From Pseudonocardia sp. SCN 73-27 (GTDB lineage: Bacteria; Actinomycetota; Actinomycetes; Mycobacteriales; Pseudonocardiaceae), in assembly GCA_001725415.1 (NCBI GenBank), contig MEGH01000006.1, positions 241,728 through 285,984 on the forward strand: DNA of 44,257 bases. Direction: 5' to 3'. A model generated the notes under the pieces. The model was given only the letters and a program-made list of their open reading frames with translations, was not told where the DNA came from and made no database searches. The position numbers were made by a program, and so were the translations under genes. Positions 16,777 through 24,432 of this stretch are shown one piece after another (within the stretch, counting starts at the first letter, position 1; each line of letters opens with the position of its first letter).

Positions 16777-17463
16777 GTGCCCGCCACCCCGGCGTCACCC
16801 GAACCGGCTGCCGACGGCACCGCACCCGCCGAGCGGGAGGCCGACGAGACGGCCGCCGACCGCGCTCGCGCGGACGAGACCGCGGACGAGCGTGCCGCCC
16901 GCTTCGAGCGCGACGCCATGCCGCTGCTCGACCAGCTCTACGGCGCCGCACTGCGGATGACGCGCAACCCGGCCGACGCCGAGGACCTCGTCCAGGAGAC
17001 GTTCCTCAAGGCGTACTCGGCGTTCCACACGTTCCGCGAGGGCACGAACCTCAAGGCGTGGCTGTACCGGATCCTCACCAACACCTACATCAACGGCTAC
17101 CGGAAGCGGCAGCGCCAGCCGTTGCAGTCGCCGACCGACGAGATCACCGACTGGCAGCTCGCCCAGGCCGGTGAGCACAGCTCGACGGGTCTGCGGTCGG
17201 CCGAGGTCGAGGCGATGGACAACCTCCCCGACGACGACGTGAAGGCCGCGCTGCAGGCGCTGCCCGAGGACTTCCGGATGGCCGTCTACCTGGCCGACGT
17301 CGAAGGCTTCGCCTACAAGGAGATCGCCGAGATCATGGGCACTCCGATCGGCACGGTCATGTCGCGGCTGCACCGTGGTCGTCGTCAGCTGCGTGACATG
17401 CTGACCGGCACGGCGCGCGAGCGTGGGTTCATCCGCGGCGAGCAGCAGGAGGCGAGCCGATGA
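16777..17463 (+). CDS. sigR: Thiol-oxidative-stress sigma factor SigR/SigH
   Basis: An ECF sigma factor of 228 residues from GTG 16777, chosen because GGAAGGAG sits at the right distance. Region 2 runs through [20 protein letters not shown] and [20 protein letters not shown]; region 4 is [24 protein letters not shown] then [18 protein letters not shown]. Both are near-identical in pattern to M. tuberculosis SigH. It directs transcription of thioredoxin, mycothiol and protease genes under disulfide stress. The reading frame stays open upstream to GTG 16645, adding 44 Pro- and Gly-rich residues. The last four bases overlap rsrA (ATGA). Confidence 0.93.
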   Translation: MPATPASPEPAADGTAPAEREADETAADRARADETADERAARFERDAMPLLDQLYGAALRMTRNPADAEDLVQETFLKAYSAFHTFREGTNLKAWLYRILTNTYINGYRKRQRQPLQSPTDEITDWQLAQAGEHSSTGLRSAEVEAMDNLPDDDVKAALQALPEDFRMAVYLADVEGFAYKEIAEIMGTPIGTVMSRLHRGRRQLRDMLTGTARERGFIRGEQQEASR

Positions 17464-17798
17464 GCAACTGCGACGGGTCCCACGAGACCGACTGCTCCGA
17501 GGTGCTCGCCGAGGTCTGGCTGTTCCTCGACCACGAGTGCGACCAGCAGCGTCGTGCACTGCTGTCGCGCCATCTCGACGAGTGCGCGCCCTGCCTCGCC
17601 GAGTACGGCATCGACGAGAAGCTGAAGGCGTTGCTGGCCAACAAGTGCGGCGGTGAGCACGCGCCGGACGGGCTGCGCGACCGGCTGCGCCACCAGATCC
17701 GCCACGCGGTGCTGGAGCAGGCCGAGGTGACCATGGAGCAGGGTCCCGACGGCACGACCGTCGAGGTGCGCACGACGCGTATCGAGCGCCGCTTCTGA
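17460..17798 (+). CDS. rsrA: Zinc anti-sigma factor RsrA (mycothiol-system type)
   Basis: A 112-residue ZAS-family anti-sigma factor that holds SigR inactive under reducing conditions and releases it when a disulfide forms. The redox and zinc ligands are Cys12, His38, Cys42 and Cys45 ([10 protein letters not shown]), each offset by one from S. coelicolor RsrA C11/H37/C41/C44. Extra cysteines are C4, C27 and C63. It starts inside the sigR stop codon, a standard arrangement that fixes stoichiometry. A strong terminator follows 18 bases after its stop. Confidence 0.93.
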   Translation: MSNCDGSHETDCSEVLAEVWLFLDHECDQQRRALLSRHLDECAPCLAEYGIDEKLKALLANKCGGEHAPDGLRDRLRHQIRHAVLEQAEVTMEQGPDGTTVEVRTTRIERRF

Positions 17799-17815
17799 CC
17801 GCGACCTCCGACACG

Positions 17816-17851
17816 CGAGAGCCGGCCCTCTGATCAGGGGGCCGGCTCTCG
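17816..17851 (+). terminator. Strong rho-independent-like terminator of sigR-rsrA
   Basis: Arms 17817-17828 and 17839-17850 (GAGAGCCGGCCC and its complement) pair perfectly. The stem can close further through a G:T pair and two more pairs to a GATC loop, and C17816 pairs with G17851. A T-containing run (TCGTCGTTCG) follows. It also lies just beyond the stop of the leftward bL37 gene. Confidence 0.85.
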
Positions 17852-17870
17852 TCGTTCGTGGGGCGTCACG

Positions 17871-17945
17871 TCAGGTGTTGGGACGCTTGCCGTGGTTCGC
17901 ACCGCTCTTCTTGCGGTCGCGCTTCTTCCGAGCACGCTTCGACAT
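17871..17945 (-). CDS. Ribosomal protein bL37 (24 residues)
   Basis: A tiny gene encoding MSKRARKKRDRKKSGANHGK followed by RPNT. This matches the very basic actinobacterial large-subunit protein bL37, first seen in mycobacterial ribosome structures and often missed by gene finders. A near-perfect ribosome site (GAGGAGG, six bases before ATG 17945) supports active translation. It lies between the sigR-rsrA terminator and the divergent pdtaS gene, so it must have its own promoter in the 130 bases shared with pdtaS. Nearly half of its residues are Lys or Arg, as expected for an rRNA-buried peptide. Confidence 0.9.
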   Translation of the reverse strand: MSKRARKKRDRKKSGANHGKRPNT

Positions 17946-18077
17946 GGTTCCTCCTCACCGCAACTCGTCGTGGAATGGTTCCAGTCTCCCACGTGGTTGG
18001 ATGGACGCTTCGCCGGTGGGCCCCCGGGCCCGGCGACGACGGACAGGCCGAGGGACGACGGAACGGGACGGTGACGG

Positions 18078-19577
18078 GTGTCGACGCTGAGCGAGCTGCT
18101 CGCGGCTCACACACAGCTGCCCGGTGAGGCCGTCGACCACCTGCAGCGGGTCGTCGCGGAGTGGCAGCTGTTGGCCGACATGTCGTTCGCCGACTTCCTG
18201 CTGTGGATCCCGCTGCCCGACGCCGACCACGCGCTCGCCGGGGGCGCCACGGAGTTCCTGTGCGTCGCGCAGGCCCGCCCGGACACGGCGCCGACGGCGC
18301 ACCCGCAGGACATCGTCGCCGCGCGGGTCTCGGCGGTCGACAACCCTCATCTGCGCCGGGCGGTCATCGAGGGCCGCATCTGCCGGGAGGAGGACCCGCG
18401 CTGGCACCTGGAGGTGCCGGTACGGCGGGAGACGATCCCGGTGCGGCACAACGGCCGCGTCCTCGCCGTGCTGTCGCGCGACACCAACCTCGCGATGCCG
18501 CGCGTGCCCAGCCCGCTGGAGATCGCCTACCTGGGCAGCGCGTCCGACCTGTGCCAGATGATCGCCGACGGCACCTTCCCGCCGGCGGCGAGCGTCGCGG
18601 GTGCCGACACGAGCCCGCGCGCGGGCGACGGCCTGATCCGGCTCGACTCCCGCGGCCTCGTCGCGTACGCCAGCCCCAACGCGCTGTCGGCCTACCACCG
18701 GATGGGCCACGCCAGCGACCTCATCGGGCTGCCGCTCGCCGAGGCCACCCGCAAGCTCGTCCGCGACCCGTTCGACGCCGCCGAGGTGGTGGCGCGCATC
18801 GAGTCCGCGCTCGCCGGTCGCTCGTCGCTGCGCTTGGAGATCCGGGCCCGTGGCGCGGTGATGCTGGTGCGCGCGCTGCCGTTGCGGCCCCGCGGCGACG
18901 CCGCCGGTGCGCTCGTCCTGGTCCGCGACGTCACCGACCTGCGCCGTCGTGACCTCGCGCTGCTCAGCAAGGACGCGACGATCAGGGAGATCCACCACCG
19001 CGTCAAGAACAACCTGCAGACGGTCGCGGCGCTGCTGCGGCTGCAGGCGCGCCGCACGTCGATCCCCGAGGCGAAGCAGGCCCTGTCGGAGAGCGTGCGG
19101 CGGGTCAGCTCCATCGCGCTCGTGCACGAGGCGCTGGCGTACTCGGTGGCGGAGCAGGTCGACATCGACGGCCTGATCGACACCGTGCTGCCCGCGATCG
19201 GCGACGGCGCGACCGCGGAGGTGCGCGCCAAGGTCCGCCGCGAGGGCAGCTTCGGCACGCACCCGGCGGCGATGGCCACGCCGCTCGTCCTCGTCGTCAC
19301 CGAGCTGGTGCACAACGCGCTACGGCACGCCTTCGAGGCTGGTCAGGCCGGCGAGGTGGTCGTGTCGGCCACGCGGTCGGCCGGGAAGATCGTGGTGGTC
19401 ATCGCCGACGACGGGAAGGGCCTGCCCGAGGGCTTCGACCCGGAGCAGGCCAACGGTCTGGGCCTGCAGATCGTGCGGACCCTGCTGCACTCGGAGCTCG
19501 ACTCGTCGTTGCAGCTCAGGCCCCGTGCGGGGGGCGGTACCGAGGCCGTTCTCGAGCTCCCTCTGGTGGGGAGATAG
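18078..19577 (+). CDS. pdtaS: Sensor histidine kinase PdtaS
   Basis: A 499-residue cytosolic HisKA_2-type kinase with the PdtaS layout: an N-terminal GAF-like domain (about 1-165, with WHLEVPVRRETIPVRHNGRVLAVLSRDTN), a PAS domain (about 180-285), the phospho-acceptor helix EIHHRVKNNLQTVAALLRLQ with His306/His307, and an HATPase with TELVHNALRHAF, ADDGKGLP and GLGLQIV. In mycobacteria PdtaS signals to the RNA-binding ANTAR regulator PdtaR. No ANTAR gene lies in the window, so the partner is elsewhere, as in M. tuberculosis. The GTG at 18078 is used. The neighbouring whiB1 matches the mycobacterial order. Confidence 0.93.
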   Translation: MSTLSELLAAHTQLPGEAVDHLQRVVAEWQLLADMSFADFLLWIPLPDADHALAGGATEFLCVAQARPDTAPTAHPQDIVAARVSAVDNPHLRRAVIEGRICREEDPRWHLEVPVRRETIPVRHNGRVLAVLSRDTNLAMPRVPSPLEIAYLGSASDLCQMIADGTFPPAASVAGADTSPRAGDGLIRLDSRGLVAYASPNALSAYHRMGHASDLIGLPLAEATRKLVRDPFDAAEVVARIESALAGRSSLRLEIRARGAVMLVRALPLRPRGDAAGALVLVRDVTDLRRRDLALLSKDATIREIHHRVKNNLQTVAALLRLQARRTSIPEAKQALSESVRRVSSIALVHEALAYSVAEQVDIDGLIDTVLPAIGDGATAEVRAKVRREGSFGTHPAAMATPLVLVVTELVHNALRHAFEAGQAGEVVVSATRSAGKIVVVIADDGKGLPEGFDPEQANGLGLQIVRTLLHSELDSSLQLRPRAGGGTEAVLELPLVGR

Positions 19578-19586
19578 CCTGACACC

Positions 19587-19679
19587 GTGATCCCAGGTAC
19601 CGGTGCCGTGGTCGCGCTGGTTCCGTGGCCCGGGATCGCCCCGCACCTGGAGCGCTCCCGCGAGGTGAGCGCCCGGTGA
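19587..19679 (+). CDS. Possible 30-residue small protein
   Basis: An open frame from GTG 19587 encodes a short hydrophobic then basic peptide starting MIPGTGAVVALVPWPGIAPH and ending in SAR. It begins 9 bases after the pdtaS stop and ends 4 bases before a strong terminator, so it sits inside the pdtaS transcript. No clear ribosome site is visible, and codon statistics cannot be judged at this length. It could be chance. Confidence 0.25.
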   Translation: MIPGTGAVVALVPWPGIAPHLERSREVSAR

Positions 19680-19683
19680 ACGC

Positions 19684-19728
19684 ACCGCGGGCCCGAAGCC
19701 GGTGGCGTCCGGCATTCGGGCCCGCGGT
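19684..19728. terminator. Bidirectional hairpin between pdtaS and whiB1
   Basis: Arms 19684-19697 and 19715-19728 (ACCGCGGGCCCGAA and its complement) pair over 14 bp. An inner GCCGG/CCGGC stem (19698-19702 with 19709-19713) extends it past one bulged A. It lies between convergent genes. Confidence 0.8.
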
Positions 19729-19809
19729 CAGGGAGCTTCCGTACTTCTCCGCTCTCCGACTTCCACTCGTTCAGGCTGCGTAGGCGTCGCAGCCGGGTGG
19801 AGGCGGAAG

Positions 19810-20061
19810 TCAGGCGGTGCGAGCGCGCGTGCGAGCGTTGCGGCGCTTCAGCGCACGACGCTCGTCCTCGCTCATACCGCCCCAGACACCCGCGTCCTGG
19901 CCGCTCTCGAGGGCCCACGCGAGGCACTCGGTGACGGCGGGGCAACGACGGCAGACCGTCTTCGCCTCGGCGATCTGAAGCAACGCCGGGCCGCTGGTGC
20001 CGACCGGGAAGAAAAGCTCCGGGTCCTCGTCGCGGCAAACGGCGTGGTGACGCCAGTCCAT
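19810..20061 (-). CDS. whiB1: WhiB1 iron-sulfur transcription factor
   Basis: An 83-residue Wbl protein almost identical in pattern to M. tuberculosis WhiB1. The four cluster ligands are Cys9, Cys37, Cys40 and Cys46, followed by the GVWGGMSEDERRALKRRNARTRA turn and basic DNA-binding tail. In mycobacteria it carries a nitric-oxide-sensitive [4Fe-4S] cluster, binds the housekeeping sigma factor region 4 and is essential. The ATG at 20061 (MDWRHHAVC) is chosen by homology; GAGGAG lies 9 bases upstream. A longer in-frame extension to 20202 exists but falls in the regulatory region. Confidence 0.96.
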   Translation of the reverse strand: MDWRHHAVCRDEDPELFFPVGTSGPALLQIAEAKTVCRRCPAVTECLAWALESGQDAGVWGGMSEDERRALKRRNARTRARTA

Positions 20062-20483
20062 TTCGCTAGCTCCTCGGTATTGCGCGATCGGGGTCGCGCC
20101 GATCGTCTGCTCTGTCACGGTGTTTCCGTGCTTGTGAATGATTTCACGAGCACGGCGGGTCTTCAAGGGCCCAGGTCCGCCCGGGTGAGCATCCTCACCC
20201 ACTCATCCCAACGAGGTCCACCGGATTTGGTTACCGGCAGGCATTCCCATCACGAAGAGCGACAAACCCAAGCCCGGCTCACTGCTTTCCGGGTACCCGG
20301 TCTGCAACGAACCAAGGGTGCGGGGGGTTCCCGCGGTGGTGCCGTGGTGCTCATCTAGATTGGAGGACTGTTTCCCCAGGTGCGAGACCCTTGCGGCTCG
20401 ACGGTCCACCGCGAGCGGTGAATGGACCACCTGTGTCACTCCGTCGAGTGGCGGCGCCGCTCGGCTACGACGAGCAGCCCCTC
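20062..20483. other. Intergenic region upstream of whiB1
   Basis: About 420 bases separate whiB1 from the lipid kinase, both leftward. The part near whiB1 (to about 20160) has its ribosome site and a CRP-like box. The rest has an unusually mixed composition with an A/T-richer stretch (about 20205-20270) and short inverted repeats such as CCGCGAGCGG, but no convincing ORF. A long untranslated leader or small RNA is possible. Confidence 0.5.
20133..20148. promoter_or_regulatory. CRP-like box TGTGA-N6-TCACG upstream of whiB1
   Basis: TGTGA (20133-20137) and TCACG (20144-20148) flank six bases. This fits the mycobacterial CRP/GlxR consensus TGTGA-N6-TCACA except for the last base. In M. tuberculosis whiB1 is a known direct CRP (Rv3676) target, so conserved control is likely. 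The box centre is about 80 bases from the start codon. Confidence 0.6.
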
Positions 20484-21413
20484 TCACACGACGACGCGCA
20501 ACGCCCGCGGCACCGCGTGGAATTCCATCTCCGTCCTCGCACCGATGTGATCGCCGTCGATCTGCAGCGCCAACGGCCTGTCGGAGCGCACCTTCACCCA
20601 GGCCACGGCGTCCTGACGGGCCACGTGCCGCCCCCGCGGATCGCCGTCGGGACGCAGCGCCTGCCGCAGCACACCCGTGATCGTCGGCAGCCCGAGGTCC
20701 TTCAGCGCGAACAGCGCCAGCCCGTCGGTGAAGGACGCACCCGGGTTCAACCGCACCGCCCGCCCGTCGAGATACGTCCACGGGTCGGTGTTGCTGACGA
20801 ACGTCAGCCGCATCCCTTCCAGCGGTGCCGCGCCCGGGATCTCCACCGTCATCGACGGCGGCCGGCGCCGCTCGTTCCAGTACTCCCGCAACGCCGTGCG
20901 CGCGTAACGCATCGGCGTGGCCTCCAGTCCCTGCGCCCGCGCCCGCTCGACCGCCGCCACGACCTCCGCATCGAGCCCCAGCCCGGCGTTGAACGTGAAG
21001 AAGCGATCGGCGGTACGGCCCAGCCCCACGAAGCGACTGCGCTGTTCCTCCAGCGCGTTCAGGATCGTGCCGGTGGCCTCCATCGGGTCGCGCGGCATGC
21101 CCAGCGCCCGCGCGAACACGTTGGCCGAGCCGCCCGGGACCACCGCCAGCGCCGGGGCCGACGCCGGATCCGACGGCAGACCGCGCGCAAGCATCCCGTT
21201 GACGACCTCGTTCACCGTCCCGTCGCCACCCAGCGCGACCACCAGCTCGATGCCGTCGGCCACCGCCTGCTCGGTCACCTCCGCCGCGTGCCCCCGGTAG
21301 TCGGTGAGCAGCACGTCGAGCTTCAGCTCACTCGCCAGCGCGTGCGCCAGCACGTCACGTCCCGCCGGAGTGGTGGACGTGGCCTGCGGGTTGACCACGA
21401 GCAGCGCGCGCAC
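20484..21413 (-). CDS. Diacylglycerol kinase-family lipid kinase
   Basis: A 309-residue lipid kinase of the DgkB/YegS type. The ATP-binding motif ALGGDGTVNEVVNG is near residues 59-72, followed by PGGSANVFARALG near 93-105. The C-terminal beta-sandwich holds FTFNAGLGLDAEVV and ALQIDGDHIG. It phosphorylates diacylglycerol or a related lipid using ATP at the membrane surface. The position next to whiB1 matches Rv3218 from memory. The start is GTG at 21413. It is divergent from the membrane protein gene with only 33 bases between, so the promoters overlap. Confidence 0.88.
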   Translation of the reverse strand: MRALLVVNPQATSTTPAGRDVLAHALASELKLDVLLTDYRGHAAEVTEQAVADGIELVVALGGDGTVNEVVNGMLARGLPSDPASAPALAVVPGGSANVFARALGMPRDPMEATGTILNALEEQRSRFVGLGRTADRFFTFNAGLGLDAEVVAAVERARAQGLEATPMRYARTALREYWNERRRPPSMTVEIPGAAPLEGMRLTFVSNTDPWTYLDGRAVRLNPGASFTDGLALFALKDLGLPTITGVLRQALRPDGDPRGRHVARQDAVAWVKVRSDRPLALQIDGDHIGARTEMEFHAVPRALRVVV

Positions 21414-21446
21414 CTACCCGAGAGTAGTCGGGCCTATCCTGCGGAC

Positions 21447-21875
21447 GTGACGAGCGAGCCCGAACCCACAGAGCGCCCCGTGCCACAGGCGCCGCCGCAG
21501 ATCCGGCTGGCCGGGATCGTCGTCGCGCTGCAGGGGCTCGTCGGCATCGTGTTCGGCGTCGTCCTGCTGGTCCGGGGCCTGGGCGCCGACGTCCCCCTCC
21601 GCTACGTCCTCGGCGAGACGGGCTACTTCGTCATCGTCGGTGTGGCGTGCGTCGCCATCGGCATCGGGCTGCTCCGCGGCAGGCGCTGGGCCCGCAGCCC
21701 CGCCATCGTCGTCGAGCTCCTGCTGCTGCCCGTCGTCTACTCCCTGCTCGGGCCGTCCAAGCAGATCGTGTGGGGGATCGTCGTCGGCGTCGTCGTCATC
21801 GCGACGTTCCTGCTGCTGATCAGCGAGCGCTCCCGGGTGTGGGCGCTCGATCTGCACGACCGCTCAACGCGCTGA
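21447..21875 (+). CDS. Four-helix integral membrane protein, unknown function
   Basis: A 142-residue protein. A Pro/Glu-rich cytoplasmic N-terminus is followed by about four hydrophobic segments: LAGIVVALQGLVGIVFGVVL, YFVIVGVACVAIGIGLL, IVVELLLLPVVYSLLG and IVWGIVVGVVVIATFLLL. It probably corresponds to the Rv3217c-type protein at this position in mycobacteria. TATCCT at 21435-21440 is six bases before the GTG start, so transcription probably begins at the start codon and the mRNA is leaderless. It overlaps the convergent GNAT gene by 56 bases. Confidence 0.75.
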   Translation: MTSEPEPTERPVPQAPPQIRLAGIVVALQGLVGIVFGVVLLVRGLGADVPLRYVLGETGYFVIVGVACVAIGIGLLRGRRWARSPAIVVELLLLPVVYSLLGPSKQIVWGIVVGVVVIATFLLLISERSRVWALDLHDRSTR

Positions 21876-22338
21876 GCGCCTCGCCGTCCAGCCGGAAGTT
21901 CGTCCAGTCCTCCATGCCGACGGCACCCAGCGCCCGGTAGAACTCGATCGACGGCGTGTTCCAGTCGAGCACCGACCACTCCAGCCGGGCGAAACCGCGC
22001 GCCCTGCACTCCGCCGCCAGCTCCGCCAGCAGCCCGAACCCCAGCCCGCCGCCACGGAACGGCGGCCGCACGTAGAGGTCCTCGAGGTGGATGCCGTGCA
22101 CACCCTCCCACGTCGAGAAGTTCAGGAACCACAGCGCACAGCCCACGACCTGCCCGTCGACCACCGCCACGTGCCCGAACAACGCGGGCGCCGGACCGAA
22201 CAACGCCGCCGACAGCTGGTCCGCGGTCAGGTGGCACGACTCCGGCTCACGCTCGTAGTCGGCCAGCTCGTGGACCAGCTCCACGACCGTCGCCACGTCG
22301 TCGCGCTCGATCGGGCGGACAGATCCGGGTGTCGTCAC
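21820..22338 (-). CDS. GNAT-family N-acetyltransferase
   Basis: A 172-residue acetyltransferase. The acetyl-CoA pyrophosphate loop lies in LYVRPPFRGGGLGFGLLAEL (motif A, about residues 89-108), followed by EWSVLDWNTPSIEFYRALGA (motif B), a pattern close to diamine acetyltransferases. The substrate is a small amine or a protein N-terminus and is not predictable. The start is taken as GTG 22338 (VTTPGSVRPIERDD), where the GNAT fold normally begins; the frame stays open upstream. Its 3' end runs 56 bases into the convergent membrane protein gene, an unusually long overlap. Confidence 0.85.
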   Translation of the reverse strand: MTTPGSVRPIERDDVATVVELVHELADYEREPESCHLTADQLSAALFGPAPALFGHVAVVDGQVVGCALWFLNFSTWEGVHGIHLEDLYVRPPFRGGGLGFGLLAELAAECRARGFARLEWSVLDWNTPSIEFYRALGAVGMEDWTNFRLDGEALSALSGRADRAPTPGSAR

Positions 22339-22413
22339 CAGCAGACCGTAGCCGCGGCCACCGACAAGATCACCTGGGAGCGGGATGGGGGAAACCTGTG
22401 GACCGGACGGCGC

Positions 22414-22436
22414 AACCTCCCTGCCTCCCAGTCGTC
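22414..22436 (+). promoter_or_regulatory. ECF-type promoter AAC-N16-CGTC
   Basis: AAC (22414-22416) and CGTC (22433-22436, continuing TAAT) are separated by exactly 16 bases, the pattern of cell-envelope-stress ECF sigma factors such as Streptomyces SigE. It is placed about 30 bases before the GTG of the L,D-transpeptidase-like gene, which is a plausible envelope-stress target. Confidence 0.5.
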
Positions 22437-22466
22437 TAATCACAGGGGCAGGTCGGAAGGGGAACC

Positions 22467-22982
22467 GTGGGACGGCACTCGAAGGTCAGCGCGCTGCGAT
22501 CGCGTCGGCGGCTCACCGCCATGACGGTGGGCGCCGTGGGCCTCGGCTCCATGCTCATCGCGCCGGTCGCCCAGGCCGCACCCGGTCCCGCCGGCGGCGG
22601 CGCGCAGCCCGCCGGCGACGCGACGACCCTCGTCGAAGGCACCCCCTGCACGGTCACCGCCAAGGCCTGCGTGGACCTCGCGAGCCGGCAGGCCTGGCTC
22701 ATCACCGACGGCAAGATCGACGGTGGGCCCGTCCCGATGATGCCGGGCGCCCCCGACCAGCCCACACCCGTCGGCACCTTCCACGTGCAGTGGAAGGACC
22801 CGCACCACGTCAACACCCAGAACCAGTCGATGCCATGGTCGGTGTTCTTCGCCGACGGCGGCGTCGCCTTCCACGAGGGCAGCCTGCAGCGCTACTCCGC
22901 AGGCTGCGTCCACCTCAGCGACGCCGACGCGCAGCACTACTACCAGGTGCTGCAGGTCGGCGACGAGGTCCAGGTCCACTGA
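22467..22982 (+). CDS. Secreted L,D-transpeptidase (YkuD) family protein
   Basis: A 171-residue exported protein. The signal peptide starts MGRHSKVSALRSRRR, has a hydrophobic core near 17-33 and an AQA cleavage site near residue 37. The YkuD domain carries the active-site pattern HEGSLQRYSAGCVHL with His136, Ser144 and nucleophile Cys147 (canonical HGx7SHGC; here HE and SAG). Two further cysteines (61, 68) may form a disulfide. It would form 3-3 peptidoglycan crosslinks or attach proteins to the wall. It lacks a separate wall-binding domain and is shorter than most Ldt enzymes. A good ribosome site (GGAAGGGGAA) precedes the GTG. Confidence 0.83.
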   Translation: MGRHSKVSALRSRRRLTAMTVGAVGLGSMLIAPVAQAAPGPAGGGAQPAGDATTLVEGTPCTVTAKACVDLASRQAWLITDGKIDGGPVPMMPGAPDQPTPVGTFHVQWKDPHHVNTQNQSMPWSVFFADGGVAFHEGSLQRYSAGCVHLSDADAQHYYQVLQVGDEVQVH

Positions 22983-22991
22983 CCTGCGTGA

Positions 22992-23600
22992 TCAGCCCGC
23001 GAGGGCCGGGGTGACGTTCGTGGCTGCCAGCTGGTGCGCCTCGCGCTCGAAACCCAGCACCGCCCACGCCGCCGGGTCCATCGCGATGTGCTGCCCGCCC
23101 GCCGCGGCCAGCCCGATCCAGCGCGCCATCAGGACCCGGCTGAACTGGCCGTGCCCCACCAGCACGACGTCGCCCTGCTCCAGGTGCTTCTCCGCCTCGC
23201 CGATCATCGCGTCCGCCCGGGCCGTGACCTGCTCCGCCGTCTCGCCACCCGGCGTCGGGTGCGTCCACACCGTCCAGCCCGGCACCGTCTCCCGGATCTC
23301 CGGCGTGGTCACGCCCTCGTAGTCGCCGTAGTCCCACTCGGCCAGGCGGTCGTCGATCCGGTCGACGTGCAGACCCGCGAGATCGGCCGTCACCCGGGCC
23401 CGGACGCGAGGGCTCGCGACCACCAGCGCAGGCGGGTCCGTCGTGCCGCGCAGGCGGGGGAGCAGCGCCCCCGTCGCCACGGCACGTTCCCGGCCGCGGT
23501 CGGTCAGCTCGATGTCGGTGCGGCCCGTGTGCCTGCCCGACTGCGACCATTCCGTCTCGCCGTGGCGCAGCAGGTAGATCCGGCCGGTGCTGGGGGTCAC
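22992..23600 (-). CDS. Histidine phosphatase (phosphoglycerate-mutase-like)
   Basis: A 202-residue histidine phosphatase superfamily protein. The phospho-accepting His is in YLLRHGETEWS near residues 9-19, further conserved residues are in SPRVRARVTADL, the acid/base Glu is in WDYGDYEG near 89-96 and the second His in LVGHGQFSRV near 147-156. It corresponds in context to mycobacterial Rv3214 (Gpm2), which is a phosphatase rather than a mutase. The substrate is unknown. The start is GTG 23600. It converges on the L,D-transpeptidase gene with nine bases between. Confidence 0.9.
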   Translation of the reverse strand: MTPSTGRIYLLRHGETEWSQSGRHTGRTDIELTDRGRERAVATGALLPRLRGTTDPPALVVASPRVRARVTADLAGLHVDRIDDRLAEWDYGDYEGVTTPEIRETVPGWTVWTHPTPGGETAEQVTARADAMIGEAEKHLEQGDVVLVGHGQFSRVLMARWIGLAAAGGQHIAMDPAAWAVLGFEREAHQLAATNVTPALAG

Positions 23601-23639
23601 GGCGGCAGCCTATGGGCTCCGGCGCGCGCCGTCAGGTCG

Positions 23640-24314
23640 TCAGGACCGGCGACGGGCGCGCAGGACCGTGTCGGTGATCGTCCACTCGCGACCCTCGCCG
23701 TCCGTCCACGGCCGCGTCCGCGCCTCCGAGGTGTCGACCGTCCACTCCGCCGGGTCCAGCACCGCGGCCACGTCGTCGGCGGTGAAGAACAGCTCGGGGA
23801 ACGGGGGCCGAGGCACGCCCGCGGCCAGGTCGTCGGGATGGTGGGCGACGACGAGGAGCGTCCCGCCCGGCGCCGTCGCCGCCGCCAGCTTGCGGTGCAG
23901 GTCGTCGCGCATCCCCGGACGAAGGTGCACGAAATGGGCGCTGACCAGGTTGTACGTGCCCGGCAGCGGATCCTCCGTGGCGTCGAGGTGCAGCCACGTC
24001 GTGCGGTCGGCCAGCCCCGCCTCCCGCGCGTGCGTCTCGGCGCGGTCGAGCGCCACCTGAGAGATCTCGACCCCTGTCACCCTCCACCCGCGGCTCGCCA
24101 GCCAGGCGACGTCCGCGCCTTCGCCGCAGCCGACGTCGATCGCCGTGCCGGGCGGGAGGTCGCTCACCTCGTCGACCAGCTGCTGGTTGGGCTTGCCGCT
24201 CCAGATCGCGGGCGCGGCCCGGTAGCGGCCGTCCCAGAAGGCCTCGTCGAAGACCATGTCGGCGAGATCGGGGACCTCGCGCATGTCCCGGTGGTCGGCG
24301 TGCGTCTCGTTCAC
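23640..24314 (-). CDS. Class I SAM-dependent methyltransferase
   Basis: A 224-residue Rossmann methyltransferase. Motif I is AIDVGCGEGADVAWLASRGW near residues 58-77, motif II is VTGVEISQVALDRAE, motif III is LHLDATEDPLPGTYNLVSAHFVHL, and PGGTLLVVAHHPDD follows. The N-terminus FDEAFWDGRYRAAPAIWSGKPN resembles thiopurine- and tellurite-resistance-type methyltransferases (TehB/Tam-like). It is cytoplasmic and methylates a small molecule. The start GTG 24314 gives a typical length; an internal ATG nearby is an alternative. Confidence 0.85.
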   Translation of the reverse strand: MNETHADHRDMREVPDLADMVFDEAFWDGRYRAAPAIWSGKPNQQLVDEVSDLPPGTAIDVGCGEGADVAWLASRGWRVTGVEISQVALDRAETHAREAGLADRTTWLHLDATEDPLPGTYNLVSAHFVHLRPGMRDDLHRKLAAATAPGGTLLVVAHHPDDLAAGVPRPPFPELFFTADDVAAVLDPAEWTVDTSEARTRPWTDGEGREWTITDTVLRARRRS

Positions 24315-24396
24315 GCCTACGACCCTGTCCGGGTTGGGCTGCGTCCGGCAAGTCGTCGTGCCGGAACGGCAACGACCCCGTGGTGATCGTCGTTCG

Positions 24397-24432
24397 CGGG
24401 ACATGTGCGTCACCGGTGACGCACATGTCCCG
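24397..24432. repeat. Perfect 36-bp palindrome, probable terminator
   Basis: Every base of 24397-24414 pairs with 24415-24432; the core is GTGCGTCACCGGTGACGCAC. Outer segments CAACGACC (24370-24377) and GGTCGTTG (24448-24455) are also complementary, which extends the symmetry. It sits between two leftward genes, after the PPOX gene. Zero-loop symmetry of this length is unusual for a simple terminator and could mark a dispersed repeat. Confidence 0.75.
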
